From: Cephalopachus bancanus
Lineage: Eukaryota; Chordata; Mammalia; Primates; Tarsiidae
Direction of reading: 5' to 3'
Length of the DNA: 64,000 bases
Assembly: GCA_027257055.1 (NCBI GenBank)
Contig: JAPVLO010000232.1
Coordinates: 5,146,001 to 5,210,000, forward strand
Part shown: positions 32,817 through 44,838 of the stretch, one piece after another
Layout of the letters: each line of letters begins with the position of its first letter
Numbering within the stretch: position 1 is the first letter of the stretch
Program-made: the position numbers and the translations under genes
The notes under the pieces: generated by a model
Told to the model about the DNA's origin: nothing
What the model saw: only the letters and a program-made list of their open reading frames with translations
The model's database searches: none

Positions 32817-33468
32817 TAATAGGGAATGCTTATATTCTCATATGCTTTGTCACCAGGCAAGCACAAGAACCCTGTTACGAAGCTGAGGTCCCAGGGACAC
32901 CTCCAGGGCCTCAGAAGAGCTGACAGGTCTGAGAAAAACCTGCCATGGCCCCAGTTGTTAGTTCAGCCTTATTTTTCACTTTAATGTTAATCCTTTTATC
33001 TGCTTGGGAACAAGGGAGTAAAGTGCAGAGCTGCACAACAAAGACTGAAAACCCTGATGGCATACCCCCCACAAATGTGAACTCCGTGTTCCTCGAAGGT
33101 ATTTGGGAAATGTTCAAGTGAGTAAAAAAAAAAAAAACAACCTGTGATCTCTTTATTTTTCTGGGAATGGCAAACAATAACAAAGGAGCTGTCTAGATCC
33201 AATGTGGTATCCTGGATTGAATCTGGGATAGAAAAAGGAGATGAGTGGAAAAACTAGTGGAATCCAAATAAAGTCAGGAGTTTAGTTAACAGTAAGATAT
33301 CAATGTTGGTTTATTTATTTTTAACAGTGTACCATAGTCATGTAGCATGTTAACATTAGGGAAAACTGGACAAAGGATTGAAAAATAATTTCTACTGTTT
33401 TTGCAATTTTTGTGTAAATCTAAAATTATTCCAGAATCAAGTTTATTTTATTTATATATGTATACAAA

Positions 33469-33469
<1 letters not shown>

Positions 33470-33517
<48 letters not shown>
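33470..33517. repeat. (CA)n microsatellite
   Basis: About 24 perfect CA units followed by TATATATA. Confidence 0.98.
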
Positions 33518-33524
<7 letters not shown>

Positions 33525-34477
33525 GAGCTCATGGGATGTCTATTTGAATATTTGTATTATCTGCTTAGTGCTCTTTGACATTAAGAGTCCCTGGTCTGAC
33601 ACATGATGGATTACAGGCCAAAGACCCTTGGCTTATCTGTATGGAAACTATTTTAAACATCTCAGGTCTGTTCTTCTCTAATTGCCTTGTAAGATGGTTA
33701 AGACAGAAGTCTTTCAGCATATTTTTAAAAGACTTCCAAGAAGGAGAAATACCTTAATGCAATTAGTCATATGCAGGTAAGTGGGATAAGAAGTCAGTCA
33801 TGTACATGTGGAAAGGTGAGCAGCTGTTAAGTATATCTAAGTTAAGTGTATTCAAAATATATTAGAATAAGAGAGGAAGATCTTTGTATAGGGAACCTCA
33901 CATTACATACTTGGAATATCTTTTTACCTGTGGTTTAAAAGAAAATCCAAACTGTTTCTAAAGTTATTTAAATTAATATGAGATAACAGACCCTAATATC
34001 CTGTTTCACTTCGGAAGCAAATAGCATTTCTTTGAGAATTAATTATTTAGAAGCAGTTTATTTTTACTTGCTTACAAGAAGCTGAAAGATTACCAAAATC
34101 GGGAAATTTTTGGTTTGTACAGTATGTTTTTTCTTATTTAAGAACTTGATATTGACTTATCTGGTTTTCTAGAAATTTGTAATGATCTTTTAGTGACTTT
34201 GTCAATTAGAATTTATTAGATACCAAATGAGAAAAGCGTAATAAATTAATACTTATAACAAATTTTACTTTGGGATTTCCTGCTAGTTTAAAGGAATAAT
34301 GTTTCTAATAGAAGAAATATGTTTGATTTTCGCTTTTAATATTTTTTGTTATAAACTAATATATTTCATATTATAAAAAACATTGCTAACATTTTGCTGT
34401 TTATCCTTTCTGAAGTAACGAATAGTCTATAATTTTGATTATTTAAGTAATATAATCAATCCTACCAGCTTAACATC

Positions 34478-34627
34478 ACCACCTTTTTACCTTTTGAAAG
34501 CCTCTTCTATTCGTCATTTTCCTCGATTAGTTTGGAGGGGTTATTCTTTGTGTTTTTATACTCATTGGGTGTTAAATTATATAGAGTAAGGATTGTGCTG
34601 GTAAAGAGTGTGTATTCATTTCTTTAA
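34478..34627. repeat. Intronic duplication, copy A
   Basis: ACCTTTTGAAAGCCTCTTCT through GTGTATTCATTTCTTTAAAA aligns with 43293-43464. It is then interrupted by a SINE and resumes at 34957-34990 (ATTAGAAATTTACCAGAAAA). Confidence 0.65.
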
Positions 34628-34630
34628 AAA

Positions 34631-34637
34631 GCATATA

Positions 34638-34671
<34 letters not shown>

Positions 34672-34950
34672 GAGTTGAAGTCTCACTACGTTGCCCAAGC
34701 TGGAGTGCAGTGGCACACTCATGGTCACCCCAGCATCAACCTGCTGGCTCTGATGATCCTTCTGCCTCAGCCTTCCAAGTAGCCAAGAACTACAGGTGCC
34801 CAGTACCATGTCAGGCTAATTTTTTATTTATTGTAGAGACGAGGTCTCGCCAAGTTGCCCAGGCTGGTCTCAAACCCGCAGGCTCAGGCAATCCACTTAC
34901 CTTGGCCTTCCAAAGTGCTGGGATTACAGGCTGAGCCACCAAGCCTGACC
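34631..34950 (-). repeat. Alu-type SINE with (TA)n tail
   Basis: Dimeric SINE on -, head at 34950, tail of T(18) then (AT)11 on +. Perfect 10-bp duplication TCTTTAAAAA at 34621-34630 and 34951-34960. Confidence 0.95.
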
Positions 34951-35339
34951 TCTTTAAAAATATTTATTAGAAATTTACCAGAAAAAAATCCACTCAAATT
35001 TTAATACCATTTTTCTCAAAGTGATATTAAGCCACCACACCAAGTCATCAGGCACTCAGTTTTTAACAAATATTTGAGTACTTATTATGTGTATAAAACA
35101 ATTCCTAACCTCACCCTTAACAAGCTTAAATATAAAAAAAATGAAAACTTTCCTAGGGCAAGGATCAAGCAAATGGTCCACTGCAATATTAAGTGCTGGA
35201 GTTCAAAAAGGAGGAAACTCTATGGCCCTGATAAGTTAGAGAAGAAGTAAGACTGAGGTTTGTCTTGAATGGGGGAGGGAGTAGTAGTTACATTTACAAA
35301 AGTGAAGAAAGCAAGGTATTCATTCCATTAAGAAAGAAT

Positions 35340-35468
35340 CCAGCTACTTGGAAGGCTGAGGCAGAAGGATCACTGGAGCCCAGCAGGGTGAGGCTGCGGT
35401 GACCTGGAGCGGCCACTGCACTCCAGCCTGGGCGACAGAGTGAGACTCCAACTCAAAAAAAAAAAAAA
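35340..35468 (+). repeat. SINE right arm only (5'-truncated)
   Basis: Starts inside the right arm (CCAGCTACTTGGAAGGCTGA) and ends CTCCAACTC-A(13). Short duplication AAAGAATC on each side (about 35332-35339 and 35472-35479). Confidence 0.85.
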
Positions 35469-35916
35469 GAAAAAAGAATCTATGAGAAAGGTAATAGGCA
35501 AAAGCAGGAGTGAGAAAAGCAGAATAATAAAACAGAGAGATCTTGTTGGAGAAGGTCTTGGAAGCAAGGTAAATTTTGTCCTTTTAACGGAAGGCTACTG
35601 CATTTAGATTTTTATATATATTTAATAGGAAATGGTTATGGCTTTTTTATTATAAAGATGTAGGATTCAATTCAGGGTTAAGTATGCAAACAATTTTAGA
35701 GTTGACCATGCAGGTATCCTTGTTGATGAGGTATGCCTTCCCTCCCCTAGCAGTTTCCCTCAACCCTACCCCCCTCCCCTGACAGTTTCCCACTATTGCC
35801 AATTCCTTTCTTACAGTATTATAATTGTTCAAGTTTCGCTTAGGAGTGAGAACATATGGTACTCTGTTCTTTGTGTGGTAGATCACTGAGTATGATCAAC
35901 TCTAAATCCATCCAAA

Positions 35917-38900
35917 TTGTTGCAAAGTCCATATGTTTGTTCTTCTTTATGGCTGCATAATATTCCATTGTGTATATGTACCACATTTTTTTACCCAGTC
36001 CAGTTTCAAAGGGCAACATGGTTCCATGTTTTTGTTATTGTGAATAGAGCTGCAACATACATACATTTGCAGGTTTCTTTTTTGTACAATGATTTGAGGT
36101 CCTCCAGGTATATTCCCAATAGGGGAATTGCTGGGTCATATGGAAGGTCAATTTCTAGTTCTTTCAGAAATCACCACTCTGTCTTCCAAAGAGGTTGTAC
36201 TAGTTTGCATTCCCACCAGCAGTGTAGAAGTGTTCCTTTTTCTCCACATTCTCACCAGCATCTGTTGTTTGTTTTATTAATGATGGCCATTCTTACTAGA
36301 GTTAGGTGGTATCACAGTGTGGTTTTGATTTGCATTTCTCTGATGATGAGTGAGGCTGAGCACTTTTTCATGTTGACTGCCCATATATCTTCTTTTGAGA
36401 AGTGTCTATTCATGCCTTTTGCCCACTTTTTAAAGGGGCTGTTTTTTTCCTTTTGGTGTATTTGAATTCCTTGTAGATCCTAGATGTTAGGCCTTTGTCA
36501 GATATACAGTTGGCAAATATTTTTTCCCATTCTGTGGGCTATCTCCCTGCTCCCTTGATGGTTTCTTTTGCTTTCCAGAAGCTCATTAGTTTGATGAGGT
36601 CCCACTTGTCTATCTTATTTATTAAGGTATGGGGATTTAGGGTTCTGAATAGGAATTGGTTGCCAGTTCCAATTTCCATAAGGGTGTCTCCTGCATTTTC
36701 TAAGATTCTTAGAGTCTTAGTCTGAGGTTTTACGTTTAGGTCTTTGATACATTTAGAGTTAATTTATGTGTATGGTGATAGGTAGGAATCCTGTTTCAGT
36801 CTTCTGCATGTGATCAACCAGTTTTCCCAGCACCACTTACTGAATAGGTTATCCTCTCCCCAGTGGTTGTTGTTGGAAGGTTTGTCAAAGATGAGTCGAT
36901 TGAGGAATTGAGGCTTTTGCTTCCAGAATCTCTATCCTATTCCATTGGTCTATGTGCCTGTTCTTGTACCAACACCAGGCTGTTTTGATTACTGTAGCCT
37001 AATAGTAAAGTTTGAAGTCTGAAAGTGTGATACCTCCTGCTTTGTATCTTTTGTTAAGGATTGTTTTGGCTATTCGTGGTCATTTATGTTTCCATATGAA
37101 TTTCTATATTGTCATTTCCAGGTCTGAGAATAATGATCTTGGTAACTTAATGGGTATTGTATTGAATCTGTAGATTGCCTTTGGTAAGATGGACATTTTA
37201 ACTATGATAAGTCTTCCTATTCATGAGCATGGAATATTCTTCCATTTGTTTGTGTCTTCTTGGATTTCTTTGAGCAGTGTTTTGTAGTTATTGTAAATGT
37301 CTTTCATTTCTCTGGTTAGGAAGATGTCAAGGTATTTCATGTTTTTGGTGGCCATTGTGAGTGGGATTGTGCTTTTAATTTGGGTCTCTGCCTGCCTGTT
37401 GTTGGTATTCAGGAATGCAACTGTCTTTTGCACATTTATTTTGTACCCTGAGACTTTGCCAAAGTTTTTTATCAGTGCCAGCAGGTTTTTGACAGATTCT
37501 CTTGGATTTTCAAGATATAGGATCATATCATCAGCAAAGAGGGATAACTTGACATCCTCTTTTTTCTATTTGGATACCCCTGATTTCCTTCTCTTGTCTA
37601 ATTGCCTGAGCTACTTCCAACACAATGTTAAACAAGAGGGGTGAGAGTAGGCAACCTTGTCTTGTTCCAGTTTTCAAGGAAAATGTTTCCAGTTTCTGTC
37701 CATTTAGCAATATGTTAGCTGTGGGTTTATCATAGATGGCACTTACTATTTTGGGGTATGATCCTTCTATACACAGGTGTTTGAGGGTTTTTATCAAGAA
37801 AGGATGCTGGATTTTATCAAAAGCTTTTTCTGCATCTAATGATATAATCAAGTGGTTCTTGTTTTTACATCTGTTGATGTATTTAATTACATTTATGGTC
37901 TTGCTAATGTTGAACCAGCCCTGCATCCTGGGGACGAAGCCTACTTGGTTATGGTGGATGATTTTTGAGATGTGTTTTTGGATTCAACTTGCTAGAATCT
38001 TATTGAGGATTTTTGCATCTATGTTCATAAGGGATATTGGCCTGTAGTTCTCTCTCTTTTTTTTTTTTTTTTTTTTGGTTGGATTTTACCTGGTTTGGGT
38101 ATCAGTGTGATGTTAGCTTCATAAAAATGATTTGGCGAGAATTTCATCTTATTCAATTGCCTGGAATACTTTCAAAAGGATTGGTACCAGCTCCTCCTTG
38201 TACGTTTTGTAGAATTCTGTCATTGGAAAATCCACTGGGTTCAGAGCTTTTTTTTTTTTTGTAGGTAGTTTTTGTATGACAGAGTCAATTTCCTGGATTG
38301 TTATTGGTCTATTTAGTGTCTCAGTGTCTTCTTGTTTCAACCTGGGTAGGTTGTATGATGTCAGAAAGTCCTCCATTTCATTTAGGTTAACAAGTTTGTT
38401 TCTATATAGGTGTATATAGTATTCTGATAATCTTTTGTATTTCTTCGGGGTCAGTTGTGAGTTGATCTTTTGTTTATTTGGGCTTTTTCTCTCTTTTTCT
38501 TGGTCATTCTTGCTAGGGGATCATCAGTCTTGTTAGTTCTTTCAAAGAACAAGCTTTTGGTTTTGTTGTTTTCTATATTTTTGTCTTCTGTGTCTCGTAT
38601 TTGGGCTTGTATTTTGGTGATTTGGATTCTTCTGCTAAAGTTGAGGTTTTGGTGGTCTTCTCTTTCCAGCTCCCTTAGGTGATTTGTTAGGCCCTCAACC
38701 TCTGATCTTTCCATTTTCTTGATGTGTGCTTGTGGAGCTATAAATCCTCTCTTAGAACTGATTTATGGCATCCCAGAGGTTTTGGTAAGATGTTTCTTCA
38801 TTTTCATTTGTTTCCAGGAATCTTTTATTTCTGCTTTGATTTCATTGTTGACCCAGTAGTTGTTCAGCATCATGCTGTTTAGTGTCCATGTCTGTGTGGG

Positions 38901-39640
38901 CTTTGGGGAAATTTTGTTGGTGATGATATTTATTTTTGTTCCACTGTGGTCTGAGTGTGTGCAAGGCAAGATTTTAACCTTATGAAATTTGTTTATGCTT
39001 GACTTATGGCCAAGGAGGTGATCGATCTTGGAGTACATTCCATGTGGTGATGTGTAGAATGTATATTGTGTGGTTGCTGGGTGGAATAATCTGTGGGTGT
39101 CTATTAAGTCCATTTGGTCGATTGTAGAGTTTAGGTTCTGGATCTCCTTGTTGATTTTTTGCCTTGATGATCTATCTAGGGCTTTTAGTGGGGTATTCAA
39201 GTTCCCTCCTATAATGGTGTTAGAGTCATTATCTTTTTTTAGTTTAATTAGTAGTTGCTTTATAAATGCTGGTGCTCCTGTGTTGGGTGCATATATGTTT
39301 AGGATGAATGTTTCTTGTTGATAGATTGAACGTTTTATCATTATGTAGTGTCCTTTTGCATCTTTAAAAATTTTTTACAGCTTAAAGGTTGTTTTGTCTG
39401 ATATTAAGATCACAACTCCTGCCTTCTTTTGTGATCCATTTGTCTAGAAACTCGTTTTCTATCCTTTAACTTAGTGTCTGTCTGCATCCTTTGTAGTGAG
39501 GTGAATCTCCTGGATGCAGCAAATAATTGGTCATGGTTTCTTATCCAGTTTGCCAATCTGTGTCTTTTCAGTGGTGAATTTAGTCCATTCACATTCAGGC
39601 TGATTATTGAAATGTGATTGTTTATTGCTGTCATGAGGTT
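35917..39640 (-). pseudogene. L1 number 2 ORF2, broken
   Basis: Endonuclease pieces with ISIISLNVNGLNSPLKRHRL (39410-39634) and LNIYAPNTGAPAF (38763-39341), RT with [20 protein letters not shown] (37531-37926) and FADD at 37527-37538. Numerous stops and shifts. Confidence 0.85.
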
Positions 39641-39779
39641 CTTATAAAGTTTTTTTTGTTTGCTTTTTTTCTTTTGACTTTGGGGTAAATGAATGTGTGT
39701 GTTTTCAGGATACTTGTTGCACTGTATTCTCTGTTGATTCTGTGCTCTGTTGTTCTCTTGGAAAATGTGTGGTCATTCT

Positions 39780-40560
39780 TTTTTTTTTCTTTCTTCTGGG
39801 CTTAGTACCTTTTTTAGTGTCTCCTATAGAGCTGGTATGGAAGCTGCATAATCCTTAGGGATTGGATGTCTGGAAAGGATTTTCATTTTCCATTGCTGAT
39901 GAAGCTGAGCTTGACTGGGTAGGAAATTCTTGGTTGAAATTGTTTATCTTTGAGGACTTTGAAAATTGGACTCCAGATTCTTCTAGCTTGTAGTGTTTTT
40001 TCTGATAGATTTGCTGCTATTCTGATTGGTTTTCCCTGGTAGGTAGTCTGACATTTCTCTCTTGATACCTTTAGGATTTTTTATTTTGTACCTACATCAT
40101 GTAGGCGAATTATCATGTGTTTGGTCTTGTCACTTGATGTCTTGCGGGGTTCTCTGTATCTCCTGTGTTTGGATGATCACATCTCTGGTGAGATGGGAAA
40201 AGTTTTCTTGGATAATCTCCTGGAATACTTGGTCCAAGGTGTTCTCCATTTCCCTTTCTTCTTCTGGGATACCAATGAGGCATAGGCTTGGCCTCTTGGT
40301 ATAATTGCACATCTTTTGAAGGCTTTGTTCTTTCTGAGTTTTCTTTCTGTGTTTATTAATAGGTTGGGTTAATTCCATGTTCTGGTCTTCAAATTCTGAG
40401 ATTCTTTCTTCAGTTAGATTAATTCTGCTTTCCATACTTGTCATCTTGTTATTTATTTCCTGGATGAAATTTTTTATTGCCAAAATCTCTGTTACAATTA
40501 CTTCAGTGTTGCGTCTTGTCTTTCTTGGGTCTTATTCACTCTTTCTATCCATTCCCTAAT
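39780..40560 (-). pseudogene. L1 number 2 ORF1, broken
   Basis: A 117-codon frame (40130-40483) has the coiled coil MESRINLTEERISEFEDQNM and the start of the RRM (LCLIGIPEEEREMENTL, ENFSHLTRDVIIQTQEIQR). The C-terminal part is recognisable only in shifted frames down to about 39800. Confidence 0.78.
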
Positions 40561-42733
40561 CCGTCTTATTCTGGGGACAGTCTTTGGTGACTTTCATTGT
40601 TTGGGCACCAAGGTCTTATTTTTCAGGAGTTTTGTCTTTGGCACACTTGAAATTGCCTGAGGTCTTCCTTTGGCTTTTCCTTATTTGTGGCAGATCTCTT
40701 GTTTTTCTCTTTAGTTCTAATATTCAGTGTCAGTGGGAGAGGCTTTCCCTTCTGATGTTTGCTTTTGCTCTGTCCTCTATTCTTCCCTGATCTGGGCTCT
40801 GGATTTGTTCTATTTTAAAATAGGACAATGGATGGGAAGCTTTGCTATCTCTTGTCATTTTTGAAATTCAAATAAAGTAGGGGATGGGGCACTAGGATTC
40901 AGAAACTACTTGCAAACTACAGTGTTCACTTATTGTGTATGTGTTCCCTGAGACCCACTCCCCACCACCACTCTATATGATGTCGCAAAGCAGAAACCAA
41001 TGCAAAAATCAATTGAACACACACACACAACACCCAGACATACACTCACACACCCCAAAACAAACTGGAATAACAACAAATTGAAACAAAACAAACAACA
41101 ACAAAAAAACCAAGAAAAGTAAACACACACACACACCTAGCATAAAGAAAAACAGAAAGATGGGGGAGGGGGAGATGGAATTCAGATCGAACCCTCACAC
41201 ATATATAGACACACACCTTAAACCATAAGAAATGAAAATAAAAAAACCCAGAAGGACAAAAGAGCAAAAACAAACCAACAACAACAACAAAATTGAAAGA
41301 TGAACACTCAATCATTCACATACACACATAAACAGAAAATGACAGATTAAAGAAGAAAGAAACAGAAAAAGAAAAGAAAAAATATTTGAGGGGGAGCAGA
41401 TCAAACCCTCACATACACATTCATGGACAAAGGAAAATATTATTAAAATAGATGAACTAACTGTCAAAAAAGTTTTTTAAAATTGAAATAAAAAAAACCT
41501 GCCTTCTTGTGGCAGGTTCTGTAATTATTCCTCTAATTAGGTCTCTCCTGCAAAGCCACCTCTTTTCACTCTCTCCTCAGTGTCTGAAGCAGGGAAGGAG
41601 GAGGGTCAGTGGAAGTGAGTGGGATTGCAGTCCTCCCCTCCCACTCTCATATGTTCAGGGAGATCTCCTCCAGTAGGAAGATATGGAATTGTCTCTTCCC
41701 CAAGTATGTATTCTTGCAGGGGGTGCCCCAACCAGGCCTATCCTGGAATGAAGTTCTCTTATTGTGACTGACATCCAGGCTCTGCCTGGGTTTGGCCCTC
41801 AGTCATGGCCCAGTTGTGTGGGTCTGACGTTCAGAGGATTGCTGGGGAGGAGGGGGTTTGGGTTAGTTCTGGACTCACCACTGATCTCTTTGGAGTTCCT
41901 CCTCATTCTTTTCTGGTCACATCCTTTGTCCCAAGGCTGGCTCGGGATAGGGGGTGGGGCGCCTGGAACTCAGCACTCATCAGGACCCTCCCAAGCTTGT
42001 GCTTTCAGGATATTCTCTCTGGGTCACAATCAATCCCTGAGTAGTTGATCCGCCAGTCACAGAGATTGGGTCTGTTGCTCCGTGGTGAGCGAATCAGAGC
42101 ACTTTCCTGCCCCACCTTCAAGATGGTGGTGGGGTGCCTCTCTTATCCTCTTCCGTGGAACTTTACCTCTGGGCTCCCTCAGCAGCCTCTGCTGCCAGTG
42201 CCTTGCCAGGCGCTAAAGTGGTGAGGCAAAGCCATGGGCCAGAAGTCTCTCTCCTGCTGCACCAGTGAGGGAGAGCCTGGGACGATATTTTCTCCCCACT
42301 GCTTTCGACAATTTAAAAAATAATAATAATGGCACTCGACTTCTGCCACCTGGGAAGAACCAGGGATGAAGCACAGAAGCTATAGCACCAGCTGTTGCAC
42401 CTGGGGCCTGGGCACTTGCTCACAAGCCCCTGCTTAGATAGCCTCTCCCAGCATTTTCTTCCCATGGAGGGTTTGTTGATTTATAAAAGAAAAGAAAAAG
42501 AAAATGGCACTTGGCTTCTGCATCCTGGGAATTGCTAGGGTCCAAGCCCAGCAGCTGTGGCACCAGCCGCTGCACCAGGAAAACCCTGGCCACTAACTCC
42601 CTAGCCCTCACTCAGTCAGCCCCTCATATGCCCATTCACTCACCAGCAGGTACACAAAATTTTCCACACACATACACCCTCACACAGGGACTTGCATAGT
42701 CCAATTGGTTCAGCCGCCATCTTCCTGACCTCC
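40561..42733 (-). promoter_or_regulatory. L1 number 2 5' UTR / promoter region
   Basis: About 2.2 kb, longer than in L1 numbers 1 and 3. 41500-42733 is GC-rich; 40975-41480 is a CA/A-rich low-complexity tract on +. Two similar blocks at about 42330-42480 and 42500-42650 (TGGCACTYGRCTTCTGCAYC) suggest tandem promoter monomers. Confidence 0.5.
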
Positions 42734-42913
42734 GGTTATAGATTTTTTAAATGTATACTAATAATATGCTGTATAGATAAGAGAAAGAAATTGAAAGCTA
42801 AGAGATAAGAAACGCTATTTACTTGGATATTGCACTTATAAAATCTTAATTGTACCCGTAGAAGAAGAATGCAGAGGTAAAATCTTGTAACTTATTCTTT
42901 TTCTTCTTGACAG

Positions 42914-43076
42914 ATTGATGGAGAAACGAGAGGTCATTTTATATTGTGATCTGCATGGCCATAGTAGGAAAGAAAACATCTTCATGTATGGTTGTGATGG
43001 TAGTGACAGATCTAAAGCCTTATACTTACAGCAACGAATCTTGCCACTTATGCTGAGCAAAAATTGTCCAGATAAA
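42914..43076 (+). CDS. AGBL3: AGBL3 coding exon, third zinc ligand (HGHS)
   Basis: A 163-bp exon after a TTCTTCTTGACAG acceptor, ending GATAAA|GTAA. It translates [20 protein letters not shown] through MLSKNCPDK with no stop. CDLHGHS carries the third zinc ligand, His codon 42954-42956, in the usual DxHGHS form of CCPs. Phase fits: one leading base completes Arg from the previous exon, and the end is phase 0. An 11.9-kb intron, holding a whole antisense L1, separates it from the exon that carries HPGE. Confidence 0.93.
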
Positions 43077-43292
43077 GTAAACACCTTTTAAGGCTTTAAC
43101 TTTTTCTTTATTAAATATTGACCATGTCAGATTGTGGAATGAATAATCCTATTCAGTAAACTGTTTTTTTAATTTTTTGACTGATTTATACAGTTGACAA
43201 TAAGAAGGCAACTATATGGAACTATTTAGTGCCTAATAATTTGAAAATATGAAAAAAGAAAAAAAAATGCCCCAAATTCTGTCACTTTAATA

Positions 43293-43491
43293 CTACCACA
43301 CTTTTACCTTTTGAAAGCTTCCTCTATTAGTCATTCCTTTATTAGTCATTTTCATCAATCATTTGGGGCCTTATAATTTATTGTTTTGATATTCTTTGAG
43401 TGTCTAAATTACACAGGTTGAAGATTGTGCTCTTATGGAATGTGTAATAATTTCTTTAAAATGTCTATTAGAATTTTACCATAAAAAATCA
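43293..43491. repeat. Intronic duplication, copy B
   Basis: ACTTTTACCTTTTGAAAGCT to TCTTTAAAATGTCTATTAGA and ATTTTACCATAAAAAATCAA align with copy A (34478-34990 minus the SINE), about 75% by eye. It lacks a SINE, so it predates that insertion. Confidence 0.65.
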
Positions 43492-44510
43492 ATAACCAAT
43501 ATTTCAAAAGCATATAGAAATTAGAATGAAAAAAGAATAAATTGTATCTTATTTTCAAAGACTGTGGAAATGTTAGAACCACTCATTTACCAGATACAGA
43601 AATTATTTTAATCATTCTTTAGAGAAAATACTTTAACATAACAAAGAAAATTCCTGCAGACTTTCTCTTAAGTTTTCATTGTATTCTGTTGGGAAGTACT
43701 CATTGTATTCTGAGGACAATTGGAGCCCAAGGACCTAAAAAGAAAAGAATAATCTGGTTACAATAGCTATTTACAGAAAGCGAGGGTTTGTTGTCCAAAT
43801 AGGATTCATCTCCTCAGAAATATCAGAGAACTCAACTCCATACCAGAAACTATTCCTGTGTAAATTTGTACTGTCAATATTCTTAGGTAAAGTTAATTTA
43901 CTCTTATAAAACGATTCCATGTTATTAAGATAACCTATTGACATGTTTTTTAGGGTCTCACATCTCTAACCTGTTGAGTCATAAGTGAAATGGGTCAATT
44001 TCTTGATCACAAACAACCAGTCTGCAGTTTAAAAAAGTCTTCCACATAATATAAAGTTTGCTTAAGATATAGAGACTTCTATTTCTAGGTTTTCTATTAA
44101 ATTTTTATTATTAAAACCTCTTTGTGCAAATCCATAATTATATTTGGAGATTTCAAATTTCTCAGTAATCTGGAACTGGTAGATAGACAATAGGCAAGGA
44201 TATATAAGAACCGAACAACACTATCAACCAACTGACTTAAACGGTATTTACAGAACTCTACTGAACAGCAGGATACACATTATATTCAAATGTGCTTGGA
44301 ACAGTTGCTATCCTTGTTTTATTTTATTTTTTCTGCCATGCAATGTAAGAGTAATTGCATGGAAAATTAAATTTCATTTATTTTGTAATGTTGGGATTGG
44401 AATTAGAAATGGTGTGTGTCGATGACATGTTGTAGTTTAATTACCAGTTGTGTGTGTGTGTTTTAGTAGCACATAACATAATGGTGCTTCTTATACTTTG
44501 TGGCATTTTA

Positions 44511-44828
44511 TTTATTTTATTTTTTGATTTGGGGTTCTCACTCTGTTACCCAGGCTGGGGTGCGATGGCACGATAATGGCTTGCTGCAGCCTTGACCTCC
44601 TGGGCTCAGTCTATCCCTTCACCTTAGCCTCCCAAGTAGGCTGGGACTACAGGTGCCTGGCTAGTTTTTTTGTTTTTTGTTTGTTTGTTTGTTTGTTTGT
44701 TTGTTTTTGAGAGGAAGTCTTGCTATGTTACTTAGGCTGGTCTCAAACTCCTAGGCTCAAGCAGTCCTCTTGCCTCAGTCGCCCAATGTGCTGGGATTAC
44801 AGGCATGAACCACACTGCCAGCTCCTAC
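44511..44828 (-). repeat. Alu (J-like, older) with (TTTG)n expansion
   Basis: Head at 44828. More standard Alu wording (GGGATTACAGGCATGAACCA) than the other SINEs. The middle A-rich region has expanded to (TTTG)n at about 44669-44706. Perfect duplication TGGCATTTTA at 44501-44510 and 44829-44838. Confidence 0.93.
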
Positions 44829-44838
44829 TGGCATTTTA

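Larger units (their letters stand above)
35649..42733 (-). mobile_element. LINE-1 number 2, full-length, antisense in AGBL3 intron
   Basis: About 7.1 kb. Read on -, it starts GGAGGTCAGGAAGATGGCGG at 42733, then a long 5' UTR (to about 40560), broken ORF1 (39780-40560), broken ORF2 (35917-39640) and a 3' UTR. Putative duplication GGTTATGGCTTTTTTA (35634-35649) versus GGTTATAGATTTTTTA (42734-42749), 14/16 identical. It has a different 5' end and a more diverged sequence than numbers 1 and 3, so it is another, older subfamily. Confidence 0.9.
31002..42913 (+). other. AGBL3: AGBL3 intron (11.9 kb) with nested repeats
   Basis: GTAAAAG to TTGACAG. Holds a mariner, a MER1-type hAT element, a CA microsatellite, two SINEs and L1 number 2, listed separately. 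The stretches 31002-31378, 31922-32558, 32817-34477 and 34991-35339 show no gene. A fragment at 35055-35110 (AACAAATATTTGAGTACTTA) looks like an ancient mammalian-wide retroposon. Confidence 0.85.

Noticed and set aside
32940..33240. Small unknown gene between repeats in the AGBL3 intron
   Set aside because: Frames of 68-90 codons on - lack conserved motifs, splice context or support, and lie in an intron.
33470..33517. CRISPR-like regular repeat
   Set aside because: A plain dinucleotide microsatellite; no repeat-spacer structure exists anywhere in the window.
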